Source of the DNA: Sandaracinus amylolyticus
Lineage (GTDB): Bacteria > Myxococcota_A > Polyangia > Polyangiales > Sandaracinaceae
Length of the DNA: 64,000 nucleotides
Assembly: GCF_021631985.1 (NCBI RefSeq)
Contig: NZ_CP070225.1
Span: 5,766,001-5,830,000 of the forward strand
Direction of reading: 5' to 3'
Of the stretch, positions 43,488 to 52,521 are shown in pieces. The translations under genes and the position numbers were made by a program. A model generated the notes under the pieces. The model saw nothing but the letters and a program-made list of their open reading frames with translations, made no database searches and was not told where the DNA came from. Position 1 is the stretch's first letter. The number at the start of each line of letters is the position of its first letter.

Positions 43488-44921
43488 TCAGCGATCGAGC
43501 CCGAGCGCGCGCGCCACGCCGGCGCCGTACTCGGGATCCGCCTTCGTGCAGTTCGCGACGTGGCGCTCGCACACCTCGCGGCTCACGCCGCGCATCGCGC
43601 GCGCGGTGTTGTCGAAGAGGCGCTGCTTCTCCTCGGGCGAGAAGAGCCGGAAGAGCGCGCCGGGCTGCGAGTGATCGTCGCCGTCGAGACGGTGATCGAA
43701 GTGGGTCGCCGCGCCCTCGAGCGCGAGCGGCGGCTCCATGCGCTCGGGGCTGTCGGTCCACTCGCCGTGCGAGTTCGGGACGTACGCGAGGCGACGGCCC
43801 TGGTTGCCGTCGACGCGGCCCTGACCGTCACGGTGATAGCTGTGCACCGGGCACTTCGGCGCGTTCACCGGGATCTGGTGGTGGTTCACGCCGAGCCGAT
43901 ATCGCTGCGCATCGCCGTACGAGAAGAGGCGCGCCTGCAGCATGCGATCGGGCGAGAACCCGATCCCCGGCACGACGTTCGCGGGAGAGAACGCGGCCTG
44001 CTCGACCTCGGCGAACACGTTCTCCGGGTTGCGGTTCAGCTCGAGCACGCCGACCTCGATCAGCGGGAAGTCGGCGTGCGGCCACACCTTCGTCAGATCG
44101 AACGGGTTCTGGCGCCACGTGCGCGCCTGCTCCTCGCTCATGATCTGCACGAAGAGCGTCCAGCGCGGGAAGTCGCCGCGCTCGATCGCCTCGAAGAGAT
44201 CGCGCTGCGAGCTCTCGCGATCGCGACCGACGAGCTCCTGCGCCTCCGCGTCGGTGAGGTTCTGGATCCCCTGCTGGGTCTTCAGCGCGAATTTCACCCA
44301 GCAGCGCTCGTTCTTCGCGTTCACGAAGCTGAACGTGTGGCTGCCGAACCCGTGCATGTGGCGGTAGCCGCGAGGCAGGCCGCGATCGCTCATCACGATC
44401 GTCACCTGGTGCAGCGCCTCGGGCATGAGCGTCCAGAAGTCCCAGTTGCTCTCGGCGCTGCGCATGCCGGTGTGCGGGTCGCGCTTCACCGCATGGTTGA
44501 GATCGGGGAAGCGCAGCGGGTCGCGCAGGAAGAACACCGGCGTGTTGTTGCCGACGAGATCCCAGATGCCCTCTTCGGTGTAGAGCTTCACCGCGAAGCC
44601 GCGGATGTCGCGCTCGGCGTCGGCCGCGCCGCGCTCGCCCGCGACCGTCGAGAACCGCACGAACGCCTCGGTGCGCTTGCCGATCTCGGAGAAGAGCGCG
44701 GCCTTCGTGTGGCGCGTGATGTCGTGCGTGACCGTGAAGTGGCCGTACGCGCCCGAGCCCTTCGCGTGCATGCGCCGCTCGGGGATCACCTCGCGATCGA
44801 AGTGCGCGAGCTTCTCGAGGAGCCAGACGTCCTCGAGCAACGTCGGACCTCGGGGCCCGGCGGTGAGCGTGTTCTGGTTGTCGACGACCGGGGCGCCCGA
44901 GGCATGCGTCAGCTTGCTCAT
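43488..44921 (-). CDS. Monofunctional heme catalase (small-subunit type)
   Basis: A protein of 477 residues, usual for small-subunit catalases. The distal heme His is in [14 protein letters not shown], Asn in [13 protein letters not shown], and the proximal heme-binding Tyr is in [14 protein letters not shown]. The [10 protein letters not shown] and [12 protein letters not shown] motifs are also intact. It converts H2O2 to water and O2 in the cytoplasm. The gene is flanked by OsmC and an iron/redox fusion gene, so this is a peroxide-defence locus. The leader holds the GCAAAGGGCGTCCAACGG motif. Confidence 0.96.
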   Translation of the reverse strand: MSKLTHASGAPVVDNQNTLTAGPRGPTLLEDVWLLEKLAHFDREVIPERRMHAKGSGAYGHFTVTHDITRHTKAALFSEIGKRTEAFVRFSTVAGERGAADAERDIRGFAVKLYTEEGIWDLVGNNTPVFFLRDPLRFPDLNHAVKRDPHTGMRSAESNWDFWTLMPEALHQVTIVMSDRGLPRGYRHMHGFGSHTFSFVNAKNERCWVKFALKTQQGIQNLTDAEAQELVGRDRESSQRDLFEAIERGDFPRWTLFVQIMSEEQARTWRQNPFDLTKVWPHADFPLIEVGVLELNRNPENVFAEVEQAAFSPANVVPGIGFSPDRMLQARLFSYGDAQRYRLGVNHHQIPVNAPKCPVHSYHRDGQGRVDGNQGRRLAYVPNSHGEWTDSPERMEPPLALEGAATHFDHRLDGDDHSQPGALFRLFSPEEKQRLFDNTARAMRGVSREVCERHVANCTKADPEYGAGVARALGLDR

Positions 44922-44951
44922 GCGCACGGTGTGGAGCGCACCGCGCGCATG

Positions 44952-44969
44952 CCGTTGGACGCCCTTTGC
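44952..44969 (-). promoter_or_regulatory. Leader motif GCAAAGGGCGTCCAACGG
   Basis: Lies 30 nt before the catalase ATG, in the 52-bp gap after the ferritin/CDGSH gene. Confidence 0.5.
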
Positions 44970-44973
44970 ACGA

Positions 44974-46935
44974 TCAGGACGAGCGGAAGCCGATGCGCGC
45001 GTGGGTGCCGTCGCACACCGGCTTGGTCGACGAGCCGCCGCACCGGCAGAGCCGCACGCCGCTCGTGCGCAGCACGATGCGCCCGGTGCCCGCGCAGATC
45101 TCGACGTTGCCGCGGACGTCGAGCGGTCCGTCCTCGATGGGCACGACCGCGAGCGTTCCGTCCCGCACCGGCAGCGCGGTGGTCTCGATCGACGCGGGCT
45201 CGCCGCTCGCCGCGAATCCCTCGGTGTGCGAGCCGTCGCAGAACGGCTTCTTGCGGCTGCGGCCACAGCGACAGAGCGTGGCGCGATGGCGCGGGTCCTC
45301 GCCTTCGATCGCGAGCGCCGCGTGGATCGCGAGCGGGCCGTTCTCGCGGATGCGGATCGTGTTCACCGCGGGCGCTTCTTCCTGCGGTCCGCCGTCGAAG
45401 CGCTGGTAGGTGATCGCGCCGCTCGGGCACGCCTGCGCGACGCGCACCAGCGCTTCGACCGAGACGGTCTCGGGGTGCAGCCACGGTCCCTGCACGTTGG
45501 CGAGGAACACCGTCGGCTCGCCGAGCACGCAGTGCCGCGCGTGGATGCAGCGCCGGCCCTCGAACCGGAGCGCGACCTCCTCGGTGCGCGCCTCTTCGAC
45601 GAACGCGCCGGGCTGCGGCGGCACGACGGTCAGCGTGCGACGCGGTGAAGGCTGCGGAGGCGCGGAGGGCGTGCTCGTCGCCCGCTGGTCCTCCAGCGCG
45701 CGCTGCTCCTCGAGGGCCCCCGCGAGGCGCTCCATCACCCGCACCGTGTGCGCGATCGGCGATGCGATCCGCGCGATCGATCCACACGCACCGGCGAGCT
45801 CGCGCGCGCGCTCGGCGAGGAACGTCCACTCGCTCCGTCCGTGCGGGATCGTGTCGACCGAGCGCAGGAGCGCGAAGCTCACGCCCGCGTTCACGCCGGG
45901 ATGCTCGGGGCTCGCGGGCAGGCGCGTCAGCTCGGTGCCGAGGATCGCGAACGCGCGCATCGCGTCGACCGCCGACGCGAGCAGCGTGCGCTTCGCGTCG
46001 CGATCGCCGCTGCGCACGAAGCCCTGACAGAGGAGCCGCAGCGAGAGCGTGTAGATCGAGTTGGCGACGTCGAGCAGCGCGGCCGCGTCGGGCTCGACGA
46101 TCCACACGCGACCGCGGGGATCGAGCGGGCTGCGCATCACCGGGTTCCGGGCCGCCGGGCGCGCCGCGCGGAAGTCGGGGCGCGCCGCCGAGAGCTCCGC
46201 GTGCTCGTCGCGCACCTGCGAGAACATCGCGAAGTGCGATCCCTCCGAGTGCCCCGGCGCGCCTTCGCCCTGGAGCACGATCGTGTCGAGCGCGGCGTGC
46301 GCCGACGCGAGGTCGGTCACCGCACGGATGGCGGGCAGCGACATGAGATCAGGGCCGACCTGCGCCGAAGGATCGCCGATGAAGAGCCCCTTCTCGCCGA
46401 GCTCGTCGGAGAGGTGGTCGAAGCCGATCCGGATCGCCGCGTAGAGCTCGCCGACCGTGTCGTAGTCCTGTGCCGACGGCATGTAGCGAGTGGGGCGCGC
46501 GTCGCGCGAGTAGCTGCGCGTCACGTCGAAGCCGGCGCCGTCGGGGAGCTCGATGCCCACCGGCCGCTCGAGGAACACGAAGTGCTCGAGGGTCGCGCGA
46601 TCGCAGGGCGCGAGCTCGAGCACCAGGCGCGACGGATGCGCGCCCGCGCTGATCGGGAAGTTCGATCGATCGAAGTGGGGCGGCGCCCCGATCGCCGTCA
46701 TCAGGTTCGCGACCAGCGAGAGGTGCGTCATCTCCTCGAGCGCGACCCGCAGGATGGTCGCGCGCCAGCGCTCGATCGCGGGCAGCTCGTGCTCGAGCAG
46801 ATCTCCGTCGCGCGCGTCCTTCAGCGAGAACGCGGCGTAGAGATAACAGCACATGAGGTCGTGCTCGACCTCGGCGGCCTCGGCGAGGAGCGCCTGCAGT
46901 TGCTCGCGGTTGTGGACCGGCACGAAGCGCTTCAT
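44974..46935 (-). CDS. Ferritin-like/VioB-type domain fused to Fer4-like and two CDGSH domains
   Basis: A protein of 653 residues. The N-terminal part (1-320) is a ferritin-like diiron fold of the iminophenyl-pyruvate dimer synthase/VioB type: [20 protein letters not shown] and [16 protein letters not shown] supply the Glu and His ligands of a non-heme diiron site. A Pro-rich linker ends near residue 440. Then comes a Fer4_19-type region with C-x5-C (RCIHARHC, later AQACPSGAI), then two CDGSH [2Fe-2S] units ([16 protein letters not shown] near 555; [16 protein letters not shown] near 630) with Cys3-His1 ligands. All ligands look present, so it could relay electrons to the diiron site. Its reaction is unknown. 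Confidence 0.87.
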   Translation of the reverse strand: MKRFVPVHNREQLQALLAEAAEVEHDLMCCYLYAAFSLKDARDGDLLEHELPAIERWRATILRVALEEMTHLSLVANLMTAIGAPPHFDRSNFPISAGAHPSRLVLELAPCDRATLEHFVFLERPVGIELPDGAGFDVTRSYSRDARPTRYMPSAQDYDTVGELYAAIRIGFDHLSDELGEKGLFIGDPSAQVGPDLMSLPAIRAVTDLASAHAALDTIVLQGEGAPGHSEGSHFAMFSQVRDEHAELSAARPDFRAARPAARNPVMRSPLDPRGRVWIVEPDAAALLDVANSIYTLSLRLLCQGFVRSGDRDAKRTLLASAVDAMRAFAILGTELTRLPASPEHPGVNAGVSFALLRSVDTIPHGRSEWTFLAERARELAGACGSIARIASPIAHTVRVMERLAGALEEQRALEDQRATSTPSAPPQPSPRRTLTVVPPQPGAFVEEARTEEVALRFEGRRCIHARHCVLGEPTVFLANVQGPWLHPETVSVEALVRVAQACPSGAITYQRFDGGPQEEAPAVNTIRIRENGPLAIHAALAIEGEDPRHRATLCRCGRSRKKPFCDGSHTEGFAASGEPASIETTALPVRDGTLAVVPIEDGPLDVRGNVEICAGTGRIVLRTSGVRLCRCGGSSTKPVCDGTHARIGFRSS

Positions 46936-46966
46936 CGAGACAGCCTGCTCGCCGGAACGCGCCGGC

Positions 46967-46984
46967 GTATTGGACGGGGTTGAC
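46967..46984 (-). promoter_or_regulatory. Leader motif GTCAACCCCGTCCAATAC
   Basis: Lies 31 nt upstream of the ferritin/CDGSH gene start, between Dps and that gene. Confidence 0.45.
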
Positions 46985-47026
46985 GGTCGGGCGCCGCGAG
47001 CACGAGCCGCGGCGCCCGGCGCGCGA

Positions 47027-47509
47027 TCACGTGTAGCGGGGGTGGTGCGCCTCGACCATCCAGAGATCCTTGTCGGCCTCGCGCGAGATCTCGGTGAAGA
47101 GATCGGCGGTGTCGGCGTCGCCGGCCTCGGTCGCGATCTGGATCGCCTTGCGCGCGAGCGCGGCGTACGCGGCGAGCACCTTGGAGAACGCCTCGACGTG
47201 GGCCGAGCCCGCCTGCAGGTCGAGCGAGTACGCGGGGAGCGACGTGCGCTCGGCCACGCGCTGCGTGGTCCCTTCGGCGTTGCCGCCGAGCGCGACCGCG
47301 CGCTCCGCGATCGTGTCGCTCCACTCCTCGACGTGCTCGGCGACGTCGTCGAAGAGCTCGTGCAGGGCGCGGAACGTGGGGCCTTTCACGTTCCAGTGCG
47401 CCTGCTTGGCTTGGTTGAAGAGGTCGATGGTGGCGGCGAGACGGTCGTTCAGGAGCTCGACCATCTGGGTCCGCACGCGCACGTCGAGATCGTTCAGGGT
47501 GGGGTACAT
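47027..47509 (-). CDS. dps: Dps-like DNA-protecting ferritin
   Basis: A protein of 160 residues. The dinuclear ferroxidase-centre motifs are intact: FNQAKQAHWNVKGPTFRALH and FDDVAEHVEEWSDTIAERA (His, Asp and Glu). The GNAEGTTQRVAE loop and the long helix IQIATEAGDADTADLFTEI are standard. Dps dodecamers oxidise and store iron, consuming H2O2. It is divergent from an AraC gene, and downstream of the catalase group on the same strand. No distinct SD was found. Confidence 0.94.
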   Translation of the reverse strand: MYPTLNDLDVRVRTQMVELLNDRLAATIDLFNQAKQAHWNVKGPTFRALHELFDDVAEHVEEWSDTIAERAVALGGNAEGTTQRVAERTSLPAYSLDLQAGSAHVEAFSKVLAAYAALARKAIQIATEAGDADTADLFTEISREADKDLWMVEAHHPRYT

Positions 47510-47556
47510 GGCGCAGAGGATATGCCGCGCCCGCGCGCCCGTGCCGCATCGTGAGC

Positions 47557-47573
47557 GCAAGAGCGTTCCATCG
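47557..47573 (+). promoter_or_regulatory. Leader motif GCAAGAGCGTTCCATCG
   Basis: A plus-strand copy of the CAA-N3/4-CGTYCAA-type motif between divergent Dps and AraC genes, 71 nt before the AraC ATG. Confidence 0.35.
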
Positions 47574-47644
47574 AGGCGCCGGAAAGCGCCGATGCGCCAA
47601 CCCGATCCAAGTGCCGGAGCCCTGCGACGGACGAGGCTGGGTGC

Positions 47645-48508
47645 ATGTCCAGCCTGCACCTCCTCCCCTCCGAGCTTCCCTCGCCGGGCGTCGCGGCGCG
47701 CCCGGGTGCGGGCGATCTCGAGCCCGCGGGCACGTTCCTCGGCGCGATGAGCGCGACCGACTGGCGGCGCGCCCCGCACCCGCTGGTCGTCGAGGTGCGC
47801 GCCGGCGATCGCACGCTGCAGCTGAAGCACGCGTCGATCGCGATCGCGTCGGGATCGATCGTGCTGCTCCCGCCCCACGAGGTGCACGCGTGGAGCGCGC
47901 CCGCACCCGGCGCCCCGAACGACGTCCTCCAGGTCCACCTCGCGCCGCCGCCGCCGGTGATCGTCGGAGCGGCACCGATGCCCTTCGCGCCGGTGCGCGT
48001 GCTGTCGCGGCCCGAGCGCAGCGCGCTCGGAGAGGTGCTCCTCGAGATCGAGAGCGACGCCGCGACGCTGCACGGCTCGGGTCGCTGCCGCGAGCGCCGC
48101 TACGTGCGGAAGGTGCGCGAGCACCTCGAGCGGGAGTGGCAGCGCAACGTGCCCCTCGACGAGCTCGGAGAGCTCGCGGGCGTCTCGGTGTTCCACCTGG
48201 TGCGCGTGTTCACGCGCGAGGTCGGGCTGCCGCCGCACCTCTTCCAGGTGCAGTGCCGGCTCGAGCACGCACGCTCGCTGCTCGGACGGGGGACCGTGTG
48301 CCGCGAGGTCGCGCTCCACTGCGGCTTCGCGGATCAGAGCCACTTCAACCGGCACTTCAAGCGCGTGATGGGCTTCACGCCCGGCGCGTACGCGGCGCTC
48401 CGGCCGCATCCGCGCGATCGACGCGTCGTGGCGGCCTTCCGCAGGGCCGCGGGGGAGCGCGCGTGGTGCGACGGTGAGCTCGCGGGCCCGGAGCGATCGG
48501 CGGTCTGA
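47645..48508 (+). CDS. AraC-family transcriptional regulator
   Basis: A protein of 287 residues. The N-terminal AraC_binding-type cupin (SIVLLPPHEVHAWSAPAPG) binds an unknown effector. The C-terminal domain has VPLDELGELAGVSVFHLVRVF and CREVALHCGFADQSHFNRHF with GFTPGAYAAL. It is divergent from dps, 135 bp away, so control of that gene is possible. ATG 47645 is well placed but has no strong SD. Confidence 0.88.
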   Translation: MSSLHLLPSELPSPGVAARPGAGDLEPAGTFLGAMSATDWRRAPHPLVVEVRAGDRTLQLKHASIAIASGSIVLLPPHEVHAWSAPAPGAPNDVLQVHLAPPPPVIVGAAPMPFAPVRVLSRPERSALGEVLLEIESDAATLHGSGRCRERRYVRKVREHLEREWQRNVPLDELGELAGVSVFHLVRVFTREVGLPPHLFQVQCRLEHARSLLGRGTVCREVALHCGFADQSHFNRHFKRVMGFTPGAYAALRPHPRDRRVVAAFRRAAGERAWCDGELAGPERSAV

Positions 48509-48518
48509 TCGCGACGTG

Positions 48519-49202
48519 TCAGTCGGGTCGCTTCGCGGGCTGCGCGAGCGCGATCGTCGTCGCCGCGGTGCTCACGCGCTCGAGCGCCACGATCGCGACG
48601 GCCTCGACGATCGCGGCCGCGCCGATCACCCACGCGAGACCGAGGCGCAGGAGGAGCGCGCCTGCGAGCGCGCCGACGAGCATCGTGACCGCGGCGGCCA
48701 CGCGACGCGCCCAGCGCGGGCTCGTCCCGCCGGCGAGCGACGAGTCCGCGGCGAGGCCGGTGAGCGTGAGCGTGAGGACGGTCGTGGTCATGTCGGGGAT
48801 CGCCATGCTGCGCACGACCGCGTTGCGGATCCCCATCGCGAGGCCGAGCAACACGATCAGCACGAGCGTGACCGACGGGCCCTCGAGCGTGGCGACCGCG
48901 GTCGCGATCGCGAGGCACGCGAGCTCGATCGCGAACGCGCGGGTCACACCCCGACGCACGTGGGCGTGCGACAGGCGGCCACCGATCAGCGCGCCGCCGA
49001 GGAACGCCGCGATCGCGACGAGCGACGCGACGATCGAGACGTTCTCCGCCCCTGCGAGCGCGAAGCCGAGGAACACCACGTTCCCCGTCATGTTCGCGAC
49101 GAAGACCCGGCCCATGCCGAGCACGCTCGCCGCGTCGACGAGCCCGGTGACGAAGGTGAGCGCGAGGAGCGCGGGGACCTTGGGAGCGCCCGGCTCGCTC
49201 AT
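48519..49202 (-). CDS. DUF1275 (YoaK-like) membrane protein
   Basis: A protein of 227 residues with about six helices. The DUF1275 signature is LALTFVTGLVDAASVLGMGRVFVANMTGNVV and LLGLAMGIRNAVVRSMAIPDMTTTVLTLTLTGLA. Family members are uncharacterised; transport of small organic ions has been suggested. ATG 49202 overlaps the DoxX stop (ATGA), making it the last gene of the XapX-amidohydrolase-DoxX-DUF1275 operon. Confidence 0.86.
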   Translation of the reverse strand: MSEPGAPKVPALLALTFVTGLVDAASVLGMGRVFVANMTGNVVFLGFALAGAENVSIVASLVAIAAFLGGALIGGRLSHAHVRRGVTRAFAIELACLAIATAVATLEGPSVTLVLIVLLGLAMGIRNAVVRSMAIPDMTTTVLTLTLTGLAADSSLAGGTSPRWARRVAAAVTMLVGALAGALLLRLGLAWVIGAAAIVEAVAIVALERVSTAATTIALAQPAKRPD

Positions 49203-49678
49203 GCTGCCTCGCTCGCGATCCACGCGAGGATGCGTCGCTCGACGCGACGGCGGATCGCGCCGTAGCGATGGCGGAGCCGGTGATCCAGCGAGAGGTGCCC
49301 CGGGCCCGCGACGATCGGCAGCAGATAGAGCAGCGCGTAGAGGAGCGCTGCTTGGACATCGGCGCCCTCGAGCCCGCGCGCCGCGAGCATCAGCACGGTG
49401 CCCATCGTGAGCACGATCGCCGCGGCGGAGACGCGTGTCACGAGCCCGATCGCGACCGCGACGCTGCAGAGGCCCTCGGAGAGCAGCGCGAGCACGAAGC
49501 TCGCGGGATGACCGATCCCGAACGGATCGGGGAACGTCGAGAGCTCCTCCTCGAAGCGCTCGAGCTTGGGGCGCATGTGGAACGCCCAGAGGAGCGCGGC
49601 CGACCCGACGCGGTGGAGGAGCAGCGCCACGTCGATCGCACGATCACGGGGCGGTGTCTCGATGGGAGCGCGGCTCAT
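49199..49678 (-). CDS. DoxX-family membrane protein
   Basis: A protein of 159 residues and four helices (IDVALLLHRVGSAALLWAFHM, FVLALLSEGLCSVAVAIGL, AAIVLTMGTVLMLAA, QAALLYALLYLLPIVAGPG). The FHMRPKLERFEEELSTFPDPFGIGH loop fits DoxX. DoxX proteins may couple quinone and thiol redox reactions in the inner membrane. The start is ATG 49678, 2 bp after the amidohydrolase stop, so the genes are translationally close. Confidence 0.85.
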   Translation of the reverse strand: MSRAPIETPPRDRAIDVALLLHRVGSAALLWAFHMRPKLERFEEELSTFPDPFGIGHPASFVLALLSEGLCSVAVAIGLVTRVSAAAIVLTMGTVLMLAARGLEGADVQAALLYALLYLLPIVAGPGHLSLDHRLRHRYGAIRRRVERRILAWIASEAA

Positions 49679-49680
49679 GA

Positions 49681-51489
49681 TCAGAACGCCCAGCACGAGC
49701 AGCCGAGGGCACCCCAGAACGCGCTCGCGTCGTCGATCGGGGGAGGCGCCACGCGGCGCGGCGTCGGATGCGCGACGCAGCGCGCTCGCGCCGTCGTGGC
49801 AGGCGCAGCACCGGATCGCGTGCGCACCGGCGACCAGTCCGGCGCCGCGGGAGGAAGCGGCGGCGCGAGCGCTCCGTAGGGCCCCGAGCCGTGCACGACG
49901 CGGCCGCCGAGCACGGTGAGCACCGACTCGAGCTCGGCGATGCGATCGTCGGCGACCGCGAAGTAGTCGCCTGCGAGGATCGCGAAGTCCGCGAGCTGAC
50001 CGGCCTCGACGCGGCCCTTCTTGCCTTCCTCCGACGAGAACCACGCGTTGCGCTCGGTGAGCAGGCGGAGCGCGGTCTCGCGATCGACGAGGTTCGACTC
50101 GCGATAGAGCGAGAGGCCGCCGAGGGTGCGGCCGGTGACGAGCCACGAGAGCACGACCCACGGGTTGTACGACGCGACCCGGGTCGCGTCGGTGCCCGCG
50201 CCGACCGGCACGCCGGCCGCGAGCATCGCGCGGATCGGCGGCGTGCGCTCCGCGGCCTCGGCGCCGTAGCGGCGCACGAACTCTTCGCCCTGGAACATCA
50301 TGCGGTGCTGCACCGCGATGCCGCCGCCGAGCGCCGCGATGCGATCGATGTTGCGATCCGAGATCGTCTCGGCGTGATCGATCATCCAGTGCAGACCGTC
50401 GAAGGGCACGTCGCGGCTCACGCGCTCGAACACGTCGAGCGCACGCGTGATCGTCTCGTCGTAGGTCGCGTGGAGGCGCCACGGCCAGCGGTGCTCGGCG
50501 AGCAGGCGCACGACCCGCTCGAGCTGCGGCTCCATCGACGGCGAGAGCTCGGGGCGCGGCTCGCGGAAGTCCTCGAAGTCCGCCGCGGAGAACACCAACA
50601 TCTCGCCGGCGCCGTTGTGGCGGAACGTGTCGTCGCCATCGCCCGGGCGCACCATCTTCGTCCACCGCTCGAAGTCGGCGAGCTCCTCGCCGCTCCGCTG
50701 CGTGAACAGGTTGTAGGCGATGCGAAGCGTGAGCTCGTCGCGCGCCGCGAGCTCGCGCACGATCGCGTAGTCGTCGGGATAGCTCTGGAAGCCGCCGCCC
50801 GCGTCGATCACCGAGGTCACGCCGAGCCGGTTGAGCTCGCGCATGAAGTGCCGCGTCGAGCCGATCTGCTGCTCGGGCGGGAGCACCGGACCTTTGGCGA
50901 GCGTCGCGTAGAGGATGTACGCGTTGGGCCGCGCGAGGAGGAGGCCGGTGGGCTCACCGCGCGCGTCGCGCTCGATCTGACCGCCCGGAGGATCGGGCGT
51001 GTCCTTGGTGTAGCCGCACGCGCGCAGCGCGGCTCGGTTCAGGAGCGCGCGATCGTAGAGGTGGAGGATGAAGACCGGCGTCTCGGGCGCGACGCGGTTG
51101 AGCTCGTCGAGCGTGGGCAGGCGTCGCTCGACGAACTGGTGCTCGGTGAATCCGCCGACGACGCGCACCCACTGCGGCGCGGGCGTCACCTCGACCTGGC
51201 GCGCGAGCATCTCCATCGCGTCGGCGAGCGAGCGCACTCCGTCCCAGCGGAGCTCGAGGTTGTAGTGGAGGCCACCACGGATGACGTGGATGTGGCTGTC
51301 GACGAGGCCTGGGATCAGCCGGCGCTTGCGGCCGTCGATCACGCGGGTATGCGGCTCGCGGAGCGCCATGATCTCCGCGTCGTCGCCCACGGCGAAGAAG
51401 CGCCCGTTGCGCACCGCGAGCGCGGTGGCGGTGGGCCTCCGGGGATCGAGGGTGGTGATCGCGGCACCGTGGACGATGAGATCGGTCAT
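49681..51489 (-). CDS. Amidohydrolase (YtcJ-like metal-dependent hydrolase)
   Basis: A protein of 602 residues with the amidohydrolase-3 fold: N-terminal beta domain (ITTLDPRRPTATALAVRNG), metal-binding HxH in VDSHIHVIRGG, His in WMIDHAETISD and Asp in GVPVGAGTDATRVASYNP. The C-terminal beta domain (ADFAILAGDYFAVAD, LGGRVVHG) re-closes the sandwich. Reaction unknown; amide, ester or imide substrates are typical. A Pro/Ala and Cys-bearing tail extends beyond the family. ATG 51489 overlaps the XapX gene stop. Confidence 0.88.
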   Translation of the reverse strand: MTDLIVHGAAITTLDPRRPTATALAVRNGRFFAVGDDAEIMALREPHTRVIDGRKRRLIPGLVDSHIHVIRGGLHYNLELRWDGVRSLADAMEMLARQVEVTPAPQWVRVVGGFTEHQFVERRLPTLDELNRVAPETPVFILHLYDRALLNRAALRACGYTKDTPDPPGGQIERDARGEPTGLLLARPNAYILYATLAKGPVLPPEQQIGSTRHFMRELNRLGVTSVIDAGGGFQSYPDDYAIVRELAARDELTLRIAYNLFTQRSGEELADFERWTKMVRPGDGDDTFRHNGAGEMLVFSAADFEDFREPRPELSPSMEPQLERVVRLLAEHRWPWRLHATYDETITRALDVFERVSRDVPFDGLHWMIDHAETISDRNIDRIAALGGGIAVQHRMMFQGEEFVRRYGAEAAERTPPIRAMLAAGVPVGAGTDATRVASYNPWVVLSWLVTGRTLGGLSLYRESNLVDRETALRLLTERNAWFSSEEGKKGRVEAGQLADFAILAGDYFAVADDRIAELESVLTVLGGRVVHGSGPYGALAPPLPPAAPDWSPVRTRSGAAPATTARARCVAHPTPRRVAPPPIDDASAFWGALGCSCWAF

Positions 51490-51749
51490 CGCGCGTGCTC
51501 CTCGCGATCGGGCTGGGTCGGCGGGGGCGCGCCGGTGATGCGGGGCACGCACTCCGAGACGATCCACGCCGCGGTGATCGGCTCTCCGCGCGACATCCGC
51601 CGCGCGACCGGCACGACCTGCTCGCCGAGCAGCATGCCGAGCAGGCCCACGAGCGCGACGAGCGGGGGCGCGGGCGAGCGCACGTCGATCACGGCGTAGA
51701 CGATCCCGACCAGCGCGCCGGCCAGGAGGGACACGACGTAGAGCTTCAC
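51486..51749 (-). CDS. XapX-domain small membrane protein
   Basis: A protein of 87 residues. XapX-type sequence VKLYVVSLLAGALVGIVYAV, then VRSPAPPLVALVGLLGMLLGE and a cationic helix before a soluble tail. The AGALVG and RSPAPP elements are diagnostic of XapX, a domain found next to xanthosine-type enzymes and amidohydrolases but not functionally assigned. GTG 51749 follows GGGAGG. It is the first gene of its operon and its stop overlaps the amidohydrolase start (ATGA). Confidence 0.82.
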   Translation of the reverse strand: MKLYVVSLLAGALVGIVYAVIDVRSPAPPLVALVGLLGMLLGEQVVPVARRMSRGEPITAAWIVSECVPRITGAPPPTQPDREEHAR

Positions 51750-51785
51750 GGCGACCTCCCTTCGCACCCGCTCGGACGCGTCACC

Positions 51786-52442
51786 TCAGCGACCGCCTTC
51801 CGAAGCGCCGAACATCGTCTTCGCGTACTGGATGCCGAGGCCGTAGCCGCCGCCGTGATCCTTCGCGACGTCGACCACCGCGTCGTAGGTGCGGGCACGT
51901 GCCCAGTCGCGCTGCAGCTCGAGCAGGTACGCGAGCGCGGTGATCGGGCGGGCGCCGGCCTGCACCATGCGGCTCACCGCGCGCTCGTGCGCCTCGGCCG
52001 AGACGTCGCCGCACGCGTCGGTCACGACGAACACCTCGAAGCCCTGCTCGATCGCCGAGAGCACCGGGCCCGCGACGCACACCGACGTCCAGAGCCCCGC
52101 GATCACGAGGCGGTCCTTGCCGAGCGCGTTGATGCGATCGACGACCTGCGCGTCCTCGAAGGGGTTCATGGTCGTGCGATCGATCGCGGTGTGCTCGGGG
52201 AGCGCCTTCGGGATCTCGGGGAAGAGAGGCCCGGAGAAGCTCTTCTCGGCGACCGTGGTGACGATCGTCGCGACGTCGAACACGCGCGCCGAGCGCGCCA
52301 CCAGCGCCGTGTTGTTGCGCAGTGTGACGCCGTCGATCGACAGCGCCGCGAACACCATCTGCGATTGATGATCGACGAGGAGCAGCGTGTGATCGGAGGG
52401 CGAGAGGAGCGACTTCGGAACGGTGGTCGTGGCCTTCGGCAT
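51786..52442 (-). CDS. Isochorismatase-family cysteine hydrolase
   Basis: A protein of 218 residues with the catalytic triad of the cysteine hydrolase family: Asp in TLLLVDHQSQM, Lys in a mid segment and Cys in GLWTSVCVAGPVLSAIEQG. Closest in style to YcaC-type hydrolases rather than nicotinamidases. The substrate is not known. ATG 52442 follows GAGAGAGATC. The leader carries GCAAGGGCGTTCAACG, here 54 nt upstream. Confidence 0.9.
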   Translation of the reverse strand: MPKATTTVPKSLLSPSDHTLLLVDHQSQMVFAALSIDGVTLRNNTALVARSARVFDVATIVTTVAEKSFSGPLFPEIPKALPEHTAIDRTTMNPFEDAQVVDRINALGKDRLVIAGLWTSVCVAGPVLSAIEQGFEVFVVTDACGDVSAEAHERAVSRMVQAGARPITALAYLLELQRDWARARTYDAVVDVAKDHGGGYGLGIQYAKTMFGASEGGR

Positions 52443-52496
52443 GATCTCTCTCCTGAGCGGGGTCCTCGGGGAGACTGCGTCGAGCGACGTGCCCGG

Positions 52497-52512
52497 CGTT
52501 GAACGCCCTTGC
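52497..52512 (-). promoter_or_regulatory. Leader motif GCAAGGGCGTTCAACG
   Basis: Lies between the nucleotide-transporter stop and the isochorismatase-fold gene, 54 nt upstream of its ATG. Confidence 0.45.
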
Positions 52513-52521
52513 CCGACGCGC

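Noticed and set aside
44955-44969. Reading the TTGGAC...TTGC reverse of the leader motif as a sigma-54 promoter
   Set aside because: GG to GC spacing is 8-9 nt rather than 10, varies between copies, and the direction would point away from the genes.
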